Positions 62,534 to 64,000 of a DNA stretch of 64,000 bases are shown here, one piece after another. Origin of the DNA: Aureibaculum flavum (GTDB lineage Bacteria; Bacteroidota; Bacteroidia; Flavobacteriales; Flavobacteriaceae). The position numbers were made by a program, and so were the translations under genes. The first letter of the stretch is position 1; each line of letters starts with the position of its first letter. The notes under the pieces were generated by a model, which was not told the DNA's origin, did no database searches, and was given only the letters and a program-made list of their open reading frames with translations. The stretch spans positions 310,001 through 374,000 of the forward strand of contig NZ_JAEHFJ010000002.1 in NCBI RefSeq assembly GCF_016406085.1. The letters are read 5' to 3'.

Positions 62534-64000
62534 TTATTTAACCTTAACCTCGGTAGGTAAAATTCCGAAGTGAGCTTTAAAACATTTTGTAAAATAAGAA
62601 GGAGATGCAAAACCTACTTGATAGCAAATTTCGCTTATTGTGGCACTGCCGCTTTCTAGCAATTGATTTGCTCTTTGCAGCCTAATATTCCTTATAAATT
62701 CATTAACCGTTTGCCCAGTAAGCATTTTAACTTTTCTATATAACTGACTGCGACTGAGATTTAACTGAGATGCTAGAATTTCGACACTGAGATTTGAATC
62801 ACTAATATTATCATTAATGTAAGTCAAAATTTTCTGAATAAATTCTTTATCTATGGATGTTGCATTTTTATTTTCTTCTGCTCCGCTGATTTCACTAAAA
62901 TATTTATTAAAGATTAATTTCCTACTATGTATTAATTGTGCCAATCTTAATTTAACCAACCTCATATCAAATGGCTTTTTCATATAGGCATCTGCTCCAA
63001 TTTCAACACTTTCTATTCTATCATCTAATTTAGACTTCGCGGTAAGCACTAAAATTGGAATATGACTGGTTCTAATATCACTTTTAATTTTTTTACAAAA
63101 CTCTAACCCATCCATTTCAGGCATAATAATATCAGTAATAATAATATCTGGCAAATTTTCATGAGCCAACTTTAAACCCTCAACACCATTGTTAGCTACT
63201 ATTATTTTATAATACTCCTTTAATTCACCTCTTAGATAGTCTCTTAATTCTACATTATCCTCAACAATTAAAAGCGTATCCGTTTTTATGATTTTATCCT
63301 CTAATTCAATTTTACTATGCTCTTCAGAACCCTGTTTTAAGAAAGGTTGCTTATTTCTAACAAACACTTCCGGCTCACCTACAATAGCCAGCTCACTTTT
63401 ATCTAAATGCTCTTTACCAAAGGGCAATAACACTTTAAAAGTTGTTCCACTACCTATTTCACTTTCAACATCTATAACACCGTGATGTAACCTAACAAAA
63501 CTTTGAACAACCTCCAGACCAATACCTGTTCCTCCATAATATGCTTTATTTAAGTTATCTACTTGATAAAATCTTTCAAATATTTTTGTTAATTGCTCTT
63601 GTTCTAAACCTGGTCCTGTATCAGCGACGCTAATCATTACATATTCTTTAATAGTTAGATTATTATTTAATTGCTCTACCGCATTGGCATCTCTCATTGA
63701 GATTTCTAAGGTAATGGCCCCTCCTTCTGGAGTTACTTTAAATGCATTGGATAAAATATTAAAAATAATCTTTTCAAGCATATTTTTATCTGCCCATAAA
63801 TCTAACTCTAAAACATCTGCATCTACATTCAGATAAATATTTCTCCGTGTAGCCTCCTCTTTAAAGTAACTCACTATATCTTCACAAAATGAAATTAGAT
63901 TAATTTTATTGGCTTTTATTTTTAATTTATGCTGCTCTAATTTTCTAAAATCCATTAACTCATTGGTCAATCTAGATAATCGTTTTGCATTTTTTTCAAT
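62534..64000 (-). CDS. Hybrid two-component system regulator (HTCS), C-terminal part, 5' truncated by the window
   Basis: The frame stays open to the window end (first visible residues IEKNAKRLSRLTNELMDFRK), so the periplasmic sensor propeller and the start of the kinase lie outside. Visible domains in order: end of the HisKA dimerisation helix, HATPase (NILSNAFKVTPEGG, VADTGPGL, GGTGIGLEVV), a receiver domain with phospho-acceptor Asp in DIIITDIIMPEMDG and KKPF, and an AraC-type helix-turn-helix output ending about 10 residues before the stop (RSQLYRKVKMLTGQTVNEFI, ISEICYQVGFASPSYF). HTCS proteins sense periplasmic oligosaccharides and activate susCD-type loci; the adjacent susC is the probable target. 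Confidence 0.95.
   Translation of the reverse strand: MEKNAKRLSRLTNELMDFRKLEQHKLKIKANKINLISFCEDIVSYFKEEATRRNIYLNVDADVLELDLWADKNMLEKIIFNILSNAFKVTPEGGAITLEISMRDANAVEQLNNNLTIKEYVMISVADTGPGLEQEQLTKIFERFYQVDNLNKAYYGGTGIGLEVVQSFVRLHHGVIDVESEIGSGTTFKVLLPFGKEHLDKSELAIVGEPEVFVRNKQPFLKQGSEEHSKIELEDKIIKTDTLLIVEDNVELRDYLRGELKEYYKIIVANNGVEGLKLAHENLPDIIITDIIMPEMDGLEFCKKIKSDIRTSHIPILVLTAKSKLDDRIESVEIGADAYMKKPFDMRLVKLRLAQLIHSRKLIFNKYFSEISGAEENKNATSIDKEFIQKILTYINDNISDSNLSVEILASQLNLSRSQLYRKVKMLTGQTVNEFIRNIRLQRANQLLESGSATISEICYQVGFASPSYFTKCFKAHFGILPTEVKVK

Noticed and set aside
1-64000. Insertion sequences, integrase attachment sites, tRNA genes and CRISPR arrays
   Set aside because: No transposase-like frames, terminal repeats, tRNA-like cloverleaf or regularly spaced repeats were seen.

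Overview
The window is AT-rich DNA from a member of the Bacteroidota, most likely a marine Flavobacteriaceae. This rests on two SusC/SusD pairs, type IX secretion sorting domains on secreted hydrolases, SPII-type lipoproteins, a hybrid two-component regulator with an AraC output domain, TAnnTTTG-like promoter boxes and the absence of strong Shine-Dalgarno sites. I cannot name the species. I saw no tRNA, rRNA, CRISPR array or insertion sequence.

Region 1 (1-10981): an L-rhamnose catabolic operon (bifunctional aldolase/dehydrogenase cut by the window edge, isomerase, FGGY kinase), an EamA exporter on the other strand, an AraC-type regulator preceded by two inverted repeats, then a SGNH acetylesterase, a cytoplasmic GH1 beta-glucosidase, a short relic of a TolB/PD40 protein and a ThuA-domain protein.

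Region 2 (11056-36148): a beta-mannan/glucomannan utilization locus. The minus-strand operon GH26 - SSS symporter - GH130 - AGE-family epimerase - GH5 - GH9 encodes the known epimerase/mannosylglucose phosphorylase route. A separate T9SS-exported GH5 lies upstream of it. A divergent plus-strand operon encodes SusC, SusD, an IPT/TIG glycan-binding lipoprotein and an unusual FAS1 lipoprotein ending in two tandem 177-residue modules. Beyond a strong terminator come another GH5 and the minus-strand group GH9 - GH26 - nucleoside-hydrolase-like protein. Three of the promoter regions carry the same dyad (ATTGATA-N6-TATCAAT type), which suggests a shared operator.

Region 3 (36479-48191): a plus-strand operon for import and breakdown of beta-glucan and xylan oligosaccharides: GPH symporter, GH94 cellobiose phosphorylase, GH3, GH10, a second GPH symporter and two GH43 enzymes.

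Region 4 (48264-64000, minus strand): HTCS regulator (cut by the window edge), a second SusC/SusD pair, a terminator, a very large FG-GAP/ASPIC-UnbV lipoprotein, a GH10 xylanase, a decayed relic of a GH67 alpha-glucuronidase, a divergent GH26-like protein, a TIM-barrel isomerase-like fusion, a second ThuA protein and an SMP-30-like lipoprotein.

Together the genes describe capture of glucomannan and xylan at the cell surface, cleavage by lipid-anchored and secreted endo-enzymes, uptake through SusC, transport across the inner membrane by SSS and GPH symporters, and largely phosphorolytic breakdown in the cytoplasm. The most notable findings are the shared operator motif, the GH67 relic next to a living xylanase, the FAS1/tandem-module protein, the GH26-like protein with a substituted catalytic motif, and the SMP-30/ThuA/TIM-barrel cluster.
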